This document shows, piece after piece, positions 30,885 through 39,376 of a stretch of DNA of 64,000 bases. The stretch spans positions 62,001 through 126,000 of the forward strand of contig CALHBJ010000011.1 of NCBI GenBank assembly GCA_937930845.1, given 5' to 3'. Under the pieces are notes generated by a model. The model saw only the letters and a list, made by a program, of their open reading frames with translations. It made no database searches and was not told the DNA's origin. Origin of the DNA: an uncultured Rhizobiaceae group bacterium. GTDB lineage: Bacteria; Pseudomonadota; Alphaproteobacteria; Rhizobiales; Rhizobiaceae. A program made the translations under genes and the position numbers. Every line of letters begins with the position of its first letter. Position 1 is the first letter of the stretch.

Positions 30885-32822
30885 ATGAACTCTAATTTCC
30901 GTAATTTCGCACTTTGGGGTCTGATCGCGCTTCTGCTGATCGCGCTGTTCCAGATGTTCCAGGCTCCTGCCAATCAGGCGGCAACGGATGAGATTGCGTA
31001 TTCGAGTTTCCTCGATGCGGTGGACAATAACCGAGTGCGCGAAGTGACGATCCAGGGCGATCGCATTTCCGGTTCCTACACCGATTCCAGCAGCCGCTTT
31101 AAGACCTTCGCGCCGTTTGATCCTGAACTGGTCAAGCGCCTCGAAGCGCAAAAAATCGAAATTAACGTCAAACCAGTGACCGATGGCCGTAACACATTTA
31201 CCGGCATGCTCATCAATTGGTTGCCGCTTCTGCTGCTGATTGGCGTGTGGATTTTCATCATGCGCCAGATGCAGTCTGGCCAGGGCAAAGCCATGGGTTT
31301 TGGCAAGTCCAAAGCCAAATTGCTGACCGAAACCCAGGGCCGGGTCACCTTTGACGATGTGGCCGGTGTGGACGAAGCCAAAGAAGATCTTATTGAAATC
31401 GTAGAATTTTTGCGCGACCCGCAAAAATTTCAGCGATTGGGTGGCAAAATGCCCCACGGTGTGTTGCTGGTTGGCCCTCCCGGCACCGGTAAAACCCTGA
31501 CCGCGCGCGCCGTTGCCGGTGAAGCAGCGGTTCCCTTTTTCACCATATCCGGTTCGGATTTCGTTGAAATGTTTGTCGGCGTTGGCGCCAGCCGTGTGCG
31601 CGACATGTTTGAACAGGCCAAGAAAAACGCCCCCTGCATCGTGTTCATCGATGAGATCGACGCCGTTGGTCGCCACCGTGGTGCCGGTCTTGGCGGCGGT
31701 AATGACGAGCGCGAGCAGACCCTCAACCAATTGTTGGTGGAGATGGACGGCTTCGAAACCAATGAAGGCATTATCCTGATCGCGGCAACAAACCGCCCCG
31801 ATGTTCTTGATCCTGCCTTGTTGCGCCCGGGCCGCTTTGACCGTCAGGTTGTGGTGTCCAACCCGGACATCATGGGCCGCGAAGCCATTTTGAAAGTCCA
31901 CGTGAAGAACGTGCCATTGGCACCAAATGTTGACCTGAAGGTCGTCGCGCGCGGCACGCCCGGATTTTCCGGGGCTGATTTGATGAACCTCGTCAACGAG
32001 GCTGCCCTATTGGCCGCCAGACGCGAAAAACGTCTGGTGACAGCCCAGGAATTTGATGACGCAAAAGACAAGGTCATGATGGGCGCAGAACGTCGTTCCA
32101 TGGTCATGTCCGAAGAAGAAAAGCGCAACACAGCCTACCATGAAGCCGGTCACGCCCTGGTGGCGATCTCCGTGCCTTCCTCCCATCCGGTGCACAAAGC
32201 CACAATCATTCCGCGTGGACGTGCCCTTGGCATGGTCATGCAATTGCCGGAGCGCGATCAAATTTCCATGTCCTACGAAGAGATGACATCGCGTCTGGCT
32301 GTGATGATGGCAGGCCGCGTGGCGGAAGAACTCATCTTCGGCAAGAAGAACGTCACTTCCGGTGCCCAGTCCGACATCGAACAGGCCACACGTCTGGCCC
32401 GTGCGATGGTGACCCAGTGGGGTTATTCCGACAAGCTGGGCAAAGTCTCCTACGGTGAAAATCAGCAGGAAGTGTTCCTTGGCCATTCGGTCGCCCAGAC
32501 CAAAAATATTTCAGAAGAAACTGCGCAAATTATCGATGAAGAAGTGCGCAGGCTTGTTGACGAAGGATTTGCCTGGGCCAAAAAGATATTGACCAAGCGC
32601 AAAAAACACCTCGAAGTTCTGGCCCAGGGCCTGTTGGAATATGAGACCCTGACAGGCAAGGAAATCGACGAGCTGATTGACGGCAAGCCGCCTTCCCGCG
32701 ACATGGGCGACGACACGCCGCCTTCACGTGGCAGCACCGTGCCCAAATCCGGCACGAAAGCTTCCAAGGGCCGCAAGGGCGATTCTCCTGATTCCGGTGG
32801 AATGGAACCGCAGCCCACCTGA
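30885..32822 (+). CDS. ftsH: ATP-dependent zinc metalloprotease FtsH
   Basis: 645 aa from the ATG at 30885; a TTG five codons earlier lies in the likely Shine-Dalgarno GGGAAA and is not used. Two transmembrane helices (about residues 6-24 and 105-125) flank a periplasmic domain. The AAA module has Walker A GPPGTGKT, Walker [15 protein letters not shown] motif [19 protein letters not shown] and the zinc site HEAGH with a distal Asp. FtsH degrades misfolded membrane proteins and regulatory proteins such as LpxC or sigma-32 in the inner membrane. The gene follows tilS as in other alphaproteobacteria. Confidence 0.97.
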   Translation: MNSNFRNFALWGLIALLLIALFQMFQAPANQAATDEIAYSSFLDAVDNNRVREVTIQGDRISGSYTDSSSRFKTFAPFDPELVKRLEAQKIEINVKPVTDGRNTFTGMLINWLPLLLLIGVWIFIMRQMQSGQGKAMGFGKSKAKLLTETQGRVTFDDVAGVDEAKEDLIEIVEFLRDPQKFQRLGGKMPHGVLLVGPPGTGKTLTARAVAGEAAVPFFTISGSDFVEMFVGVGASRVRDMFEQAKKNAPCIVFIDEIDAVGRHRGAGLGGGNDEREQTLNQLLVEMDGFETNEGIILIAATNRPDVLDPALLRPGRFDRQVVVSNPDIMGREAILKVHVKNVPLAPNVDLKVVARGTPGFSGADLMNLVNEAALLAARREKRLVTAQEFDDAKDKVMMGAERRSMVMSEEEKRNTAYHEAGHALVAISVPSSHPVHKATIIPRGRALGMVMQLPERDQISMSYEEMTSRLAVMMAGRVAEELIFGKKNVTSGAQSDIEQATRLARAMVTQWGYSDKLGKVSYGENQQEVFLGHSVAQTKNISEETAQIIDEEVRRLVDEGFAWAKKILTKRKKHLEVLAQGLLEYETLTGKEIDELIDGKPPSRDMGDDTPPSRGSTVPKSGTKASKGRKGDSPDSGGMEPQPT

Positions 32823-33298
32823 TACGAGAAACCTAATTGATCTCTTATGGCGGGCGCGCCGGTTGTCTATTGTTGACAAACGGTGCCCCGCCTCTCTCAA
32901 TTCATTAACCATGTGTCGCAATTCACCCCTGAAACCGGGGCGAATTTGCTATGCTTACCGGGTGGTAAACCATCTGAATTTACTTTGGTTCCCACGGTCA
33001 CGGCAGAAATCGGAATTCGTGATTTTTGCGATTATGTGAATTATGATTCACGCTGTCATATATTGTCACTGCACAGGTTAATTGAGCCTGATAAGGTTGG
33101 CGATGGGCTTTTGAGGACCAGCGGACTTGACCATTTGGCAAGTTAGGTTGGAAGACGGACAGCAAATTGATACGAAGCGCGGTGTTTGAGGCAGGCAACC
33201 GCGCGCCAAGGCGGGCAAATTTATGATGGATTGCGCTTTTCTGCGCAAATTCGGGAATTTCCCCGGTTCCATCAAACATTTTGTGGTGTGGAGCGACG
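32823..33298. other. 476-base gap between ftsH and glmM without a credible gene
   Basis: Open frames here are short and have no ribosome binding site or family resemblance. Visible items are a TTGACA hexamer at 32873-32878 and a palindrome GTGAAT-N4-ATTCAC at 33036-33051. No terminator with a T run was found after ftsH. The region could hold the glmM promoter; nothing more can be supported. Confidence 0.4.
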
Positions 33299-34651
33299 AT
33301 GAGTAACAAACGCAAATATTTTGGAACCGACGGTATTCGTGGGTATGCAAACCGGTCTTCAATGACCGCAGAAACCGCCATGCGCGTGGGCATGGCAGCA
33401 GGCGTTGCATTCAAGCGCGGCAATCACCGCCACCGCGTTGTCGTTGGCAAAGACACCCGCCTTTCTGGTTATATGATTGAAAATGCCCTTGTGGCCGGTT
33501 TCACGGCTGCTGGCATGGATGTGTTCTTGCTGGGCCCGGTGCCAACACCAGCTGTTGCCATGCTCACCCGGTCATTGCGTGCTGATATCGGCGTGATGAT
33601 TTCAGCTTCCCACAATGCCTATCATGACAATGGGATCAAACTGTTTGGCCCCAATGGTTTTAAACTCTCCGATGAGATTGAGGCCGAGATTGAACGTTTG
33701 ATGGACAATGATCTGACCGCAAAACTGTCCAGTGGTCACAATATTGGCCGCGCCACCCGCGTTGAGGGTGTACACGACCGCTACATCGAATTTGCCAAAC
33801 GCACCCTGCCCCGTTCCATGTCTTTGGAAGGCCTGCGCGTGGTCATCGATTGTGCCAATGGTGCTGCCTACAAAGTGGCCCCGGCTGCCCTGTGGGAACT
33901 GGGTGCAGAAGTTGTCGAGATCGGCACCAGCCCCAATGGCATCAACATCAATGCCGAATGTGGGTCCACCCACACCGCAGCGCTTGCCCGCAAGGTCAAC
34001 GAAGTGCGGGCCGATATTGGCATCGCCCTCGATGGGGACGCCGACCGGGTGATCATTGTCGATGAAAAATCAAACGTCATTGATGGCGACCAGTTGATGG
34101 CACTCGTTGCCCAGTCATGGAAAGAAAAAGAACTTCTGAGCGGCAAAGGCATTGTCGCCACGGTCATGTCCAATCTGGGTCTTGAACGTTTCCTGGGCGA
34201 TCACGACCTTACCCTCGCCCGCACCGCGGTTGGCGACCGTTATGTTGTTGAGCACATGCGCAAAAACGGCTTCAATGTTGGGGGCGAACAGTCCGGCCAC
34301 ATTGTCCTGTCCGACTACGCCACCACCGGCGACGGGTTGATTGCCGCACTACAGGTTCTTTCCGTTGTTCAATCCTGGAACAAGCCGGTCAGTGAAGTAT
34401 GCGCCCGTTTTGAGCCGGTGCCCCAGGTATTGCGCAATGTGCGCTATTCCACCGGGGAGCCGCTGAAAGACAAACTGGTGATGGAATCCATTGATGATGG
34501 CCGCAACCGGTTGGCCAATTCAGGCCGCCTTGTGATCCGCGCATCGGGCACAGAACCGTTGATCCGAGTCATGGCAGAAGGTGACGACGAAACCCTTGTG
34601 CGCAGTGTTGTCGACGACATCTGCACAAGCCTGCAGAAAATCGCCGCCTGA
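33299..34651 (+). CDS. glmM: Phosphoglucosamine mutase
   Basis: 450 aa from the ATG at 33299, seven bases after GGAG. GlmM converts glucosamine 6-phosphate to glucosamine 1-phosphate for peptidoglycan and lipopolysaccharide. The opening [12 protein letters not shown], the phosphoserine loop [18 protein letters not shown], the Mg loop DGDADR and the substrate loop GGEQSGH are all present, as is the [11 protein letters not shown] phosphate-binding tail. It completes the pal-cpoB-tilS-ftsH-glmM order that is conserved in alphaproteobacteria. Confidence 0.97.
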   Translation: MSNKRKYFGTDGIRGYANRSSMTAETAMRVGMAAGVAFKRGNHRHRVVVGKDTRLSGYMIENALVAGFTAAGMDVFLLGPVPTPAVAMLTRSLRADIGVMISASHNAYHDNGIKLFGPNGFKLSDEIEAEIERLMDNDLTAKLSSGHNIGRATRVEGVHDRYIEFAKRTLPRSMSLEGLRVVIDCANGAAYKVAPAALWELGAEVVEIGTSPNGININAECGSTHTAALARKVNEVRADIGIALDGDADRVIIVDEKSNVIDGDQLMALVAQSWKEKELLSGKGIVATVMSNLGLERFLGDHDLTLARTAVGDRYVVEHMRKNGFNVGGEQSGHIVLSDYATTGDGLIAALQVLSVVQSWNKPVSEVCARFEPVPQVLRNVRYSTGEPLKDKLVMESIDDGRNRLANSGRLVIRASGTEPLIRVMAEGDDETLVRSVVDDICTSLQKIAA

Positions 34652-34668
34652 TTCTGGAAATCACCTGT

Positions 34669-35661
34669 TCAGCAATAGCCTTCCGCACCAATCCATTGCG
34701 GACGGGTATATCTGTCCCCGTGGGCCCAGCCGACAGGCAAAACCTCTTCGATACGGGCCAACACTTCTTCGTTTAGGTGAAGATCGGCAGCGGCAGCGCA
34801 CTCGCGCAAATGCGCAGATGATCTCGTGCCCGGAATCGGCAAGAGGTGCTCCCCCCGCGCCAGACACCAGGCAATTGCGAGCGTTGGTGATGTTGTGCCC
34901 ATGCCCGCAGCCAGATGTTTGAATTTCTTCACCTGCGCCACATTGCGACTGAAATTCGGTTCGGTGAAACGCGGAGACCCGCGGCGAAAGTCAATTTTGC
35001 CAAATGTTGCCGGATCCGGCGTTTTTTCCGCAAGAATGCCCCGGCCAAGCGGTGAAAAAGGGACAAACGCAACGCCAAGATCAGCGCAGGTCTGTATTAT
35101 CCCAAGATCCGGGTAACGTGACCACAGCGAATATTCGCTTTGAACCGCCGATACCGGCCCCATCGCGTGGGCAACCCGCAGTGAAGAAGGCGCAATTTCG
35201 CAAAATCCGATGCCGCCAATCTTTCCCTCTTCCTGAAACCGCAACATCGCCGCCATAACTTCCTCAATGTCGCGGGATTCCTCGCGTTTATGCACATAAT
35301 ACAGCGGCACATGGTCAACGCCGAGCCGGCGTAACGAGGCTTCGAGTTCTTCGCGCAGGAAATCGGCATCATTTCGAAACCAGCGTTCCCCCGTTTCCGG
35401 GTTGCGGTGCAACCCCCCTTTGGTGGCCACAACAAATTTGCCGGGATTATCCTTGGTAAAGCGACCAATGACCTCTTCAGCCAAACCAGCGCCGTAAGCC
35501 TTGGCCGTATCAAGGAAGTCTATGCCAAGGTCGATGCACGTATGGAGTGTGTCGCGGCTTTCCGCCTCGTCCGTTGGACCGTAAGATCCGGAAAACGACC
35601 ACGTTCCAAGACCTATTGCGGAGACTTCCGGGCCGTTTGCGCCCAACTTCCGTTTTTGCAT
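34669..35661 (-). CDS. Aldo/keto reductase family oxidoreductase
   Basis: 330 aa TIM-barrel NADPH-dependent reductase. The start at 35661 has GGGAG eight bases upstream; earlier in-frame ATGs exist at 35676 and 35718. The tetrad is visible as Asp and Tyr in FLDTAKAYG (near residue 47), Lys in VATKGG and His in YYVHKRE. The C-terminal cofactor segment PIPGTRSSAHLRECAAA fits AKR families that bind NADP. The physiological substrate is not apparent. It converges with glmM, with 17 bases between the stops, and is divergent from ydcF-like gene. Confidence 0.88.
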   Translation of the reverse strand: MQKRKLGANGPEVSAIGLGTWSFSGSYGPTDEAESRDTLHTCIDLGIDFLDTAKAYGAGLAEEVIGRFTKDNPGKFVVATKGGLHRNPETGERWFRNDADFLREELEASLRRLGVDHVPLYYVHKREESRDIEEVMAAMLRFQEEGKIGGIGFCEIAPSSLRVAHAMGPVSAVQSEYSLWSRYPDLGIIQTCADLGVAFVPFSPLGRGILAEKTPDPATFGKIDFRRGSPRFTEPNFSRNVAQVKKFKHLAAGMGTTSPTLAIAWCLARGEHLLPIPGTRSSAHLRECAAAADLHLNEEVLARIEEVLPVGWAHGDRYTRPQWIGAEGYC

Positions 35662-35689
35662 TCCGATTGCTCCCATTGAATAGCAAACT

Positions 35690-35705
35690 GTCCATTCAGA
35701 TGGAC
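35690..35705. promoter_or_regulatory. Inverted repeat between aldo/keto reductase and YdcF-like genes
   Basis: GTCCAT-N4-ATGGAC, a perfect hyphenated palindrome in the 79-base divergent promoter region; the half-site CTGTCCA recurs about 45 bases on, near 35733. It may be an operator, but no regulator gene is adjacent. Confidence 0.4.
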
Positions 35706-35740
35706 GATATGCCAACAAGTGTTACATAGACTGTCCACCG

Positions 35741-36286
35741 ATGAATAGCGGCAACAGACAATCCATGAACCAGACTTACCCCTATGATGTGATCGTGGTG
35801 CTTGGAGCCGCCGTTTGGACTGGCGGCAATGCCAGCCCGGCGCTCATGCGCCGCACCATGCACGCCATTACGGCTTATCAGGAAGGTCTTGCTCCTTACA
35901 TATTGGGATCGGGTGGCCTTGGCAAACACCCGCCCAGCGAAGCAACGGCCATTGCAGAAATCTGCCAGCAACACCGCATTCCTCAAAGTGCCTTATTGAG
36001 CGAAGGTCACTCAACAAGCACCATTGAAAATGCCGTGTTCAGCGCCGGGATTTTAAGCGAAATCGGCGCCAAAAATCTCCTCATCGTCACCGACCGGTAT
36101 CATCTGCCAAGAACCCTGATGTGCTTCCGCGCCCTTGGGTTCAATTGCACTGGCTCAGGACCAGACTGGCAATCTTCACCCATGCCAATGCGTCATCGCG
36201 CCTGGGCGTTGATCCACGAAGCCGGTGCCCTTGCATGGTATGCCGTGCGGCTCAAATTCCACCCGGATTTTCGTAAGCCACTGTGA
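35741..36286 (+). CDS. YdcF family protein (DUF218)
   Basis: Up to 181 aa; an in-frame ATG at 35765 gives 173 aa and may be the real start, as neither has a strong Shine-Dalgarno. The DUF218 pattern is clear: DVIVVLGAAVW with early Gly, GSGGLGKHPPSEATAI, STSTIENAVFSAGIL and IVTDRYHLPRTLMCFRALGF. YdcF relatives bind S-adenosylmethionine or act in envelope assembly, but their reaction is not established. There is no signal peptide or strong membrane segment. A bidirectional terminator follows its stop. Confidence 0.8.
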   Translation: MNSGNRQSMNQTYPYDVIVVLGAAVWTGGNASPALMRRTMHAITAYQEGLAPYILGSGGLGKHPPSEATAIAEICQQHRIPQSALLSEGHSTSTIENAVFSAGILSEIGAKNLLIVTDRYHLPRTLMCFRALGFNCTGSGPDWQSSPMPMRHRAWALIHEAGALAWYAVRLKFHPDFRKPL

Positions 36287-36314
36287 TTAAGGCACAAATT
36301 CCCACCAACAAAAA

Positions 36315-36335
36315 AGCCCGGCACAGGGCCGGGCT
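36315..36335. terminator. Bidirectional terminator between YdcF-like gene and ctrA
   Basis: Arms AGCCCGGC and GCCGGGCT surround ACAGG. On the minus strand a run of T follows, serving ctrA; on the plus strand the short TCATTT may weakly serve the YdcF-like gene. It sits 29 bases after the ctrA stop-proximal side and the same distance after the plus-strand stop. Confidence 0.8.
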
Positions 36336-36364
36336 CATTTATCAGATATAACTTCGAAAGAGGA

Positions 36365-37066
36365 TCAGGCGGTTTCGGCCAGTTCCACATCGTCTGGCTC
36401 ACGCAGCACATAGCCACGGCCCCAAACGGTTTCGATGTAATTCTTTCCACCTGTCGCCGATGCAAGTTTCTTGCGCAGCTTACAGATAAACACGTCGATG
36501 ATTTTCAACTCAGGCTCATCCATACCACCATAGAGATGGTTGAGGAACATTTCCTTGGTCAGGGTCGTGCCCTTGCGCAAGGAAAGCAGTTCAAGCATCT
36601 GATATTCTTTGCCGGTCAGGTGTACGCGCTGTCCGTTCACTTCAACGGTTTTCGCATCAAGATTGACCTTAAGGTCGCCGGTCGTGATCACGCTTTCCGC
36701 ATGGCCCTTGGAACGACGGACAATCGCCTGAATACGCGCAACCAGCTCATCCTTATGGAAAGGCTTGGTCATGTAATCATCGGCGCCAAAGCCAAGACCG
36801 CGCACCTTGTCTTCAATGCCGGCGAGGCCGGAAAGAATAAGGATTGGCGTCTTCACCTTGGAAAGGCGCAATGTGCGCAACACTTCATAACCGGACATGT
36901 CCGGAAGGTTCAGATCCAGCAATATGATATCGTAGTCATAGAGCTTGCCGAGATCGACCCCCTCTTCTCCGAGATCGGTCGTATATACATTGAAGCTCTC
37001 AGACTTCAGCATCAGTTCGATTGACTGTGCGGTGGCGCTGTCATCTTCAATCAGCAGAACTCGCAT
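36365..37066 (-). CDS. ctrA: Cell cycle response regulator CtrA
   Basis: 233 aa OmpR-type regulator that controls replication, division, flagella and envelope genes in alphaproteobacteria. The receiver opens [20 protein letters not shown], with phospho-acceptor Asp51 in [13 protein letters not shown] and Lys in [10 protein letters not shown]. The winged-helix output domain (about 125-225) includes [17 protein letters not shown] and [13 protein letters not shown], nearly invariant in CtrA. The last residues LAETA differ from the Caulobacter degradation tag ending AA, but keep a hydrophobic ending. AAGGGGA precedes the ATG. The upstream region is rich in TTAA and GANTC elements, suggesting autoregulation and methylation control. 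Confidence 0.97.
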   Translation of the reverse strand: MRVLLIEDDSATAQSIELMLKSESFNVYTTDLGEEGVDLGKLYDYDIILLDLNLPDMSGYEVLRTLRLSKVKTPILILSGLAGIEDKVRGLGFGADDYMTKPFHKDELVARIQAIVRRSKGHAESVITTGDLKVNLDAKTVEVNGQRVHLTGKEYQMLELLSLRKGTTLTKEMFLNHLYGGMDEPELKIIDVFICKLRKKLASATGGKNYIETVWGRGYVLREPDDVELAETA

Positions 37067-37172
37067 TTCATTCCCCTTGAAGGAGGTTTGTCACCTGTCA
37101 TTCACCAGTGTGACAAACACCGTTTTCAACTAACCCGAACGCAACGCTGTCATGGAATGGTTAACAAATGAT

Positions 37173-37323
37173 GATTCTGGAACGCAAGGCGTTACTTGCA
37201 GAATCGAACTATTTCCATCAAACCGTTGAATTCAATATGTTTTCTGTTCCTAATAAAAGTTAAGGTACTACCTTAACAAACTCTTCCAAACCAGCGATTC
37301 CGCAAAATCTGAAAAAATGAATC
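37173..37323. promoter_or_regulatory. Cluster of four GANTC sites upstream of ctrA
   Basis: GATTC at 37173-37177, GAATC at 37201-37205, GATTC at 37296-37300 and GAATC at 37319-37323. GANTC is the CcrM methylation target of alphaproteobacteria, and its methylation state times the ctrA promoter in Caulobacter. Four sites in 150 bases is dense for a 1-in-256 motif. Confidence 0.55.
37259..37277. promoter_or_regulatory. Inverted repeat GTTAAGG-N5-CCTTAAC upstream of ctrA
   Basis: A perfect seven-base-arm palindrome containing two outward TTAA motifs nine bases apart. It resembles a CtrA site with altered spacing. A second similar repeat TTAACC-N5-GGTTAA lies at 37370-37386, so the same factor may bind both. 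Confidence 0.5.
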
Positions 37324-37369
37324 AGTTGGGACACCGAACCACTGGGGTTTGCATGTCTTGAACACATCA

Positions 37370-37397
37370 TTAACCGATCAGGTTAACGGCAGGTTAC
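37370..37397. promoter_or_regulatory. Compound TTAA element between ctrA and fliJ
   Basis: TTAACC-N5-GGTTAA (37370-37386) overlaps TTAA-N7-TTAC (37383-37397), the latter one base from the CtrA consensus TTAA-N7-TTAA. It lies midway in the 562-base region between divergent ctrA and the fliJ-like gene; the remainder of that region shows no gene. Confidence 0.5.
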
Positions 37398-37628
37398 CGT
37401 GGAAGGGTTTAGTAATAACAATTAATGAGAACCTAATCGGGCAAGGGCGAATAAAGGACTGCTTATTGTAGGTCGGGCGGCAATTTTGGCCTCACCATCA
37501 ATAAAATCCATCCCGGTTAGGAACATTTTTAACATTTGCAGGTCATAACGGATGCGTCCACGGAGTTTGCGTGGAAGCGTCGCGTGTATTGTGGCGGTGA
37601 GTATCACGCTGATGCGGGAGTATTGAGT

Positions 37629-38015
37629 ATGAAGTCGCGTGAAAGTGTTCTGCGCCTGAAACGTTTTCAGGTTCAGGAAAAGGCCAGGCAAGTGGCCCAG
37701 ATTGAAACCATGATTTCGCAATTCAAATCCATGGCCGATGATCTTGATGGGCAAATCGCCTATGAAGAGAAAAAGGCTGGAATTGATGATGTGAATCACT
37801 TCGCCTATCCAACCTTTGCAAAAGCTGCGCGATTGCGCCGCGAAAATCTGCAAACTTCCATTCAGGATCTTCAGGATCAGCATGCGGCAGCCCGTTTGGC
37901 GCTGACGGATGTGGAAGAGGAACTCGCCAAAGCTGAGAAGCTTGAAGAGCGTGATGGCAAGAGCATCGAAGTCGAGAAAGTTTCCGACTACGACCGCGCG
38001 GCAATGATTGGCTAA
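37629..38015 (+). CDS. fliJ: FliJ-like flagellar export chaperone
   Basis: 128 aa from the ATG at 37629; the open frame extends upstream to 37536 without conservation. It is a long alpha-helical coiled coil opening MKSRESVLRLKRFQVQEKAR, the usual FliJ start, with Ala/Glu/Gln-rich heptads to about residue 115. FliJ escorts export substrates and joins the FliI ATPase of the flagellar secretion apparatus. No other flagellar gene is nearby, but a FliJ gene opposite ctrA is a layout I associate with Rhizobiales. Being short and coiled-coil, the call depends on the N-terminus and context. Confidence 0.75.
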   Translation: MKSRESVLRLKRFQVQEKARQVAQIETMISQFKSMADDLDGQIAYEEKKAGIDDVNHFAYPTFAKAARLRRENLQTSIQDLQDQHAAARLALTDVEEELAKAEKLEERDGKSIEVEKVSDYDRAAMIG

Positions 38016-38074
38016 AGCCCGTGCCGCCCGTTCGTTCAGGCGAACAAGCGACACAATTCATTGACGACCCAGAA

Positions 38075-38107
38075 AAAAGGCCGCCGGGCAATGCACGGCG
38101 GCCTTTT
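38075..38107 (+). terminator. Terminator of the fliJ-like gene
   Basis: Arms AAAAGGCCGCC and GGCGGCCTTTT with an 11-base loop, ending in TTTT. It is 60 bases after the stop. The A-rich left arm makes it usable from both sides, although the next minus-strand gene ends at 38192. Confidence 0.85.
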
Positions 38108-38191
38108 CATTTTGGCATTGGCAGTTATGGCAGTTTCAATTCTCCTTCTTGGTTAGAGTAAGCGGTGTAATCCACACCGTCGCCACCCCGG

Positions 38192-38563
38192 CTAAAACGT
38201 TGATCTGAATGTGCTGTGGCCAAAGCTGTCAAAGCTGTTGTTCCCGAACTGACCACTGTTGCGAAAGCTGCTGTGGCCATGGACATCGCCACGCCTCAAA
38301 TTATTGTTGCGGTTGAAATTCCGGCTCAACAGGCGGCCAAGGCTGCGATTTAAAGTAATGCCGCGATTGTTGCGAACACTGCGCGTGCTGCGTGAGGCAC
38401 GGTTGGTTGTAAATTGCACCTGTTTAGCCACAACCGGCCCATCAATTGGCACAAAATTGGCCCTGTTTGATGCGAAATCTGATGAAACAGCGTGAGCTGT
38501 TGCTGCCATTGGCAAGGTTAAGAGACCGAGCGCTGCAACAAGTATTTTTAGGGAGGCCTTCAT
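38192..38563 (-). CDS. Secreted Asn/Arg/Ser-rich protein of unknown function
   Basis: 123 aa. An N-terminal signal peptide (hydrophobic LVAALGLLTLPMA, cleavage near TAHA) precedes a roughly 30-residue segment ending QVQF at position 51. The rest is low-complexity, basic and polar: RSTRSVRNNRG, LSRNFNRNNNLRR, and a C-terminus of Ser/Phe/Gly/His repeats (SSFRNSG, NSFDSFGHSTF). No cysteine is present. The layout, including QVQF in the same position as EVKF, matches the neighbouring gene, so they are probably paralogs. I do not recognise a family. They may bind polyanions such as peptidoglycan, LPS or nucleic acid, but that is guesswork from composition. Confidence 0.65.
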   Translation of the reverse strand: MKASLKILVAALGLLTLPMAATAHAVSSDFASNRANFVPIDGPVVAKQVQFTTNRASRSTRSVRNNRGITLNRSLGRLLSRNFNRNNNLRRGDVHGHSSFRNSGQFGNNSFDSFGHSTFRSTF

Positions 38564-38656
38564 TTTGTTTCTTTCCTTATCCCGCGCACCCTGTCGGGGC
38601 TGAATTGTCTGTTGGAGGCAGGGCCGGCTACCAACCGGCCCTGGTCTTTTGGATTT

Positions 38657-39025
38657 TTAGAATTTGAAACTGCCATGGAAACCGCGATGGCCGTGGCCAC
38701 TGTGGAAGCTAAAGCTGCGGCCGGAGTGGAAACCCCGGTGACCACGGAAATTCCGATGGCTGCGGACGCCGCGATGATTGCGGAAACCACGATGGCCACG
38801 GAAGCTGCGGCTGGAGCGGAACCCCCGGTGACCACGGAAATTCCGGTGGCTGCGAAATCCGCGATGGCGTTTAAACTTCACTTCAGTAGCGCCCAAAGGC
38901 GCTTCTACTGATGCCGCGTTGGTCAGGTTCAAACCAACCGATGGAGCCGCTGAATGGGCTGCGGAGACAAATGGAATGGCCAGAAGGCCAACGGCGGCTG
39001 CGATCATGGTTGCTGTTTTTTTCAT
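38657..39025 (-). CDS. Secreted His/Arg/Gly/Phe repeat protein of unknown function
   Basis: 122 aa with a signal peptide (IAAAVGLLAIPFV, cleavage near SAAHSA). Residues 54-122 are a strongly basic tail built from HRGFR, SHRNF and RGHRGF words. A 30-residue unit repeats with changes: RGFRSHRNFRGHRGF at 55-69 returns as RGVRSHRNFRGHRGF at 85-99. No acidic residues and no cysteine occur in the tail. It shares layout with the downstream 123 aa gene, 93 bases away, and probably one transcript. Function is unknown; a metal-, heme- or polyanion-binding role is possible given the His and Arg content, but unproven. Confidence 0.7.
   Translation of the reverse strand: MKKTATMIAAAVGLLAIPFVSAAHSAAPSVGLNLTNAASVEAPLGATEVKFKRHRGFRSHRNFRGHRGFRSSRSFRGHRGFRNHRGVRSHRNFRGHRGFHSGRSFSFHSGHGHRGFHGSFKF
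38711..38863 (-). repeat. Intragenic 90-base tandem repeat coding for a 30-residue unit
   Basis: Codons 55-84 are repeated from codon 85 with the same period at DNA and protein level; for example a CCGGTGACCACGGAAATTCC stretch on the plus strand occurs twice about 90 bases apart. This suggests a recent duplication within the coding region. Confidence 0.75.
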
Positions 39026-39376
39026 TTTTCAATTTCCTTCTTTCATACGCCCACTGGGAGCCGGATTGTTATCTCGTTGTCTTGCAGGCGGCTGTCTCAG
39101 CTTTATTAGAAGCGACGGCATCGTCTGCTGCCCCCTACAGATTGGCATGCAAACACCAACCCACAAGGTGCTTCACGCCGATGTCACTCAGCGTGATTAG
39201 GAACCATTTGATCTAATATTATTCGTTATTTATCAGATAGATAATACGACACGGAAAGAAGATTTTTGGAAAAAGCCCGCACTGCGATGTGCGTAAACGC
39301 ACACTTTCAAACAATAATTTTCTCATGCCCCTTGGCAATTTTGCCAATTATTGGGTGCCGCGACGCCTATCAGCAC
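39026..39376. other. Gene-free 351-base region with two palindromes
   Basis: No open frame here has a ribosome binding site or looks conserved. Two perfect palindromes stand out: TGTGCGT-AA-ACGCACA at 39288-39303, and TTGGCAA-TT-TTGCCAA at 39332-39347, the latter 30 bases beyond the stop of the lactonase-like gene. The AT-rich stretch near 39215-39245 may hold the promoter of the repeat-protein genes. Confidence 0.45.

Noticed and set aside
30789-31901. 370-codon open frame on the minus strand across ftsH
   Set aside because: It lies fully antisense to the conserved FtsH AAA domain and has His/Gln/Phe-rich composition typical of a shadow frame, with no Shine-Dalgarno.
32883-33146. 87-codon frame in the ftsH-glmM gap
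   Set aside because: No Shine-Dalgarno and no conserved-looking segment; kept only as part of a gap note.
37422-38054. 210-codon minus-strand frame across fliJ
   Set aside because: Antisense to the coiled-coil gene and lacking motifs; the FliJ reading has a typical N-terminus and a terminator.
38711-38863. CRISPR-like array from regular repeats
   Set aside because: The repeats are in frame within a coding gene, vary as protein repeats do and have no spacers.
38612-38911. Ala/Thr-rich 99-codon frame opposite the HRGFR repeat gene
   Set aside because: Its apparent repeats are just the complement of the real repeat; it has no ribosome binding site or signal peptide, while the minus-strand gene has both a signal peptide and a sensible start.
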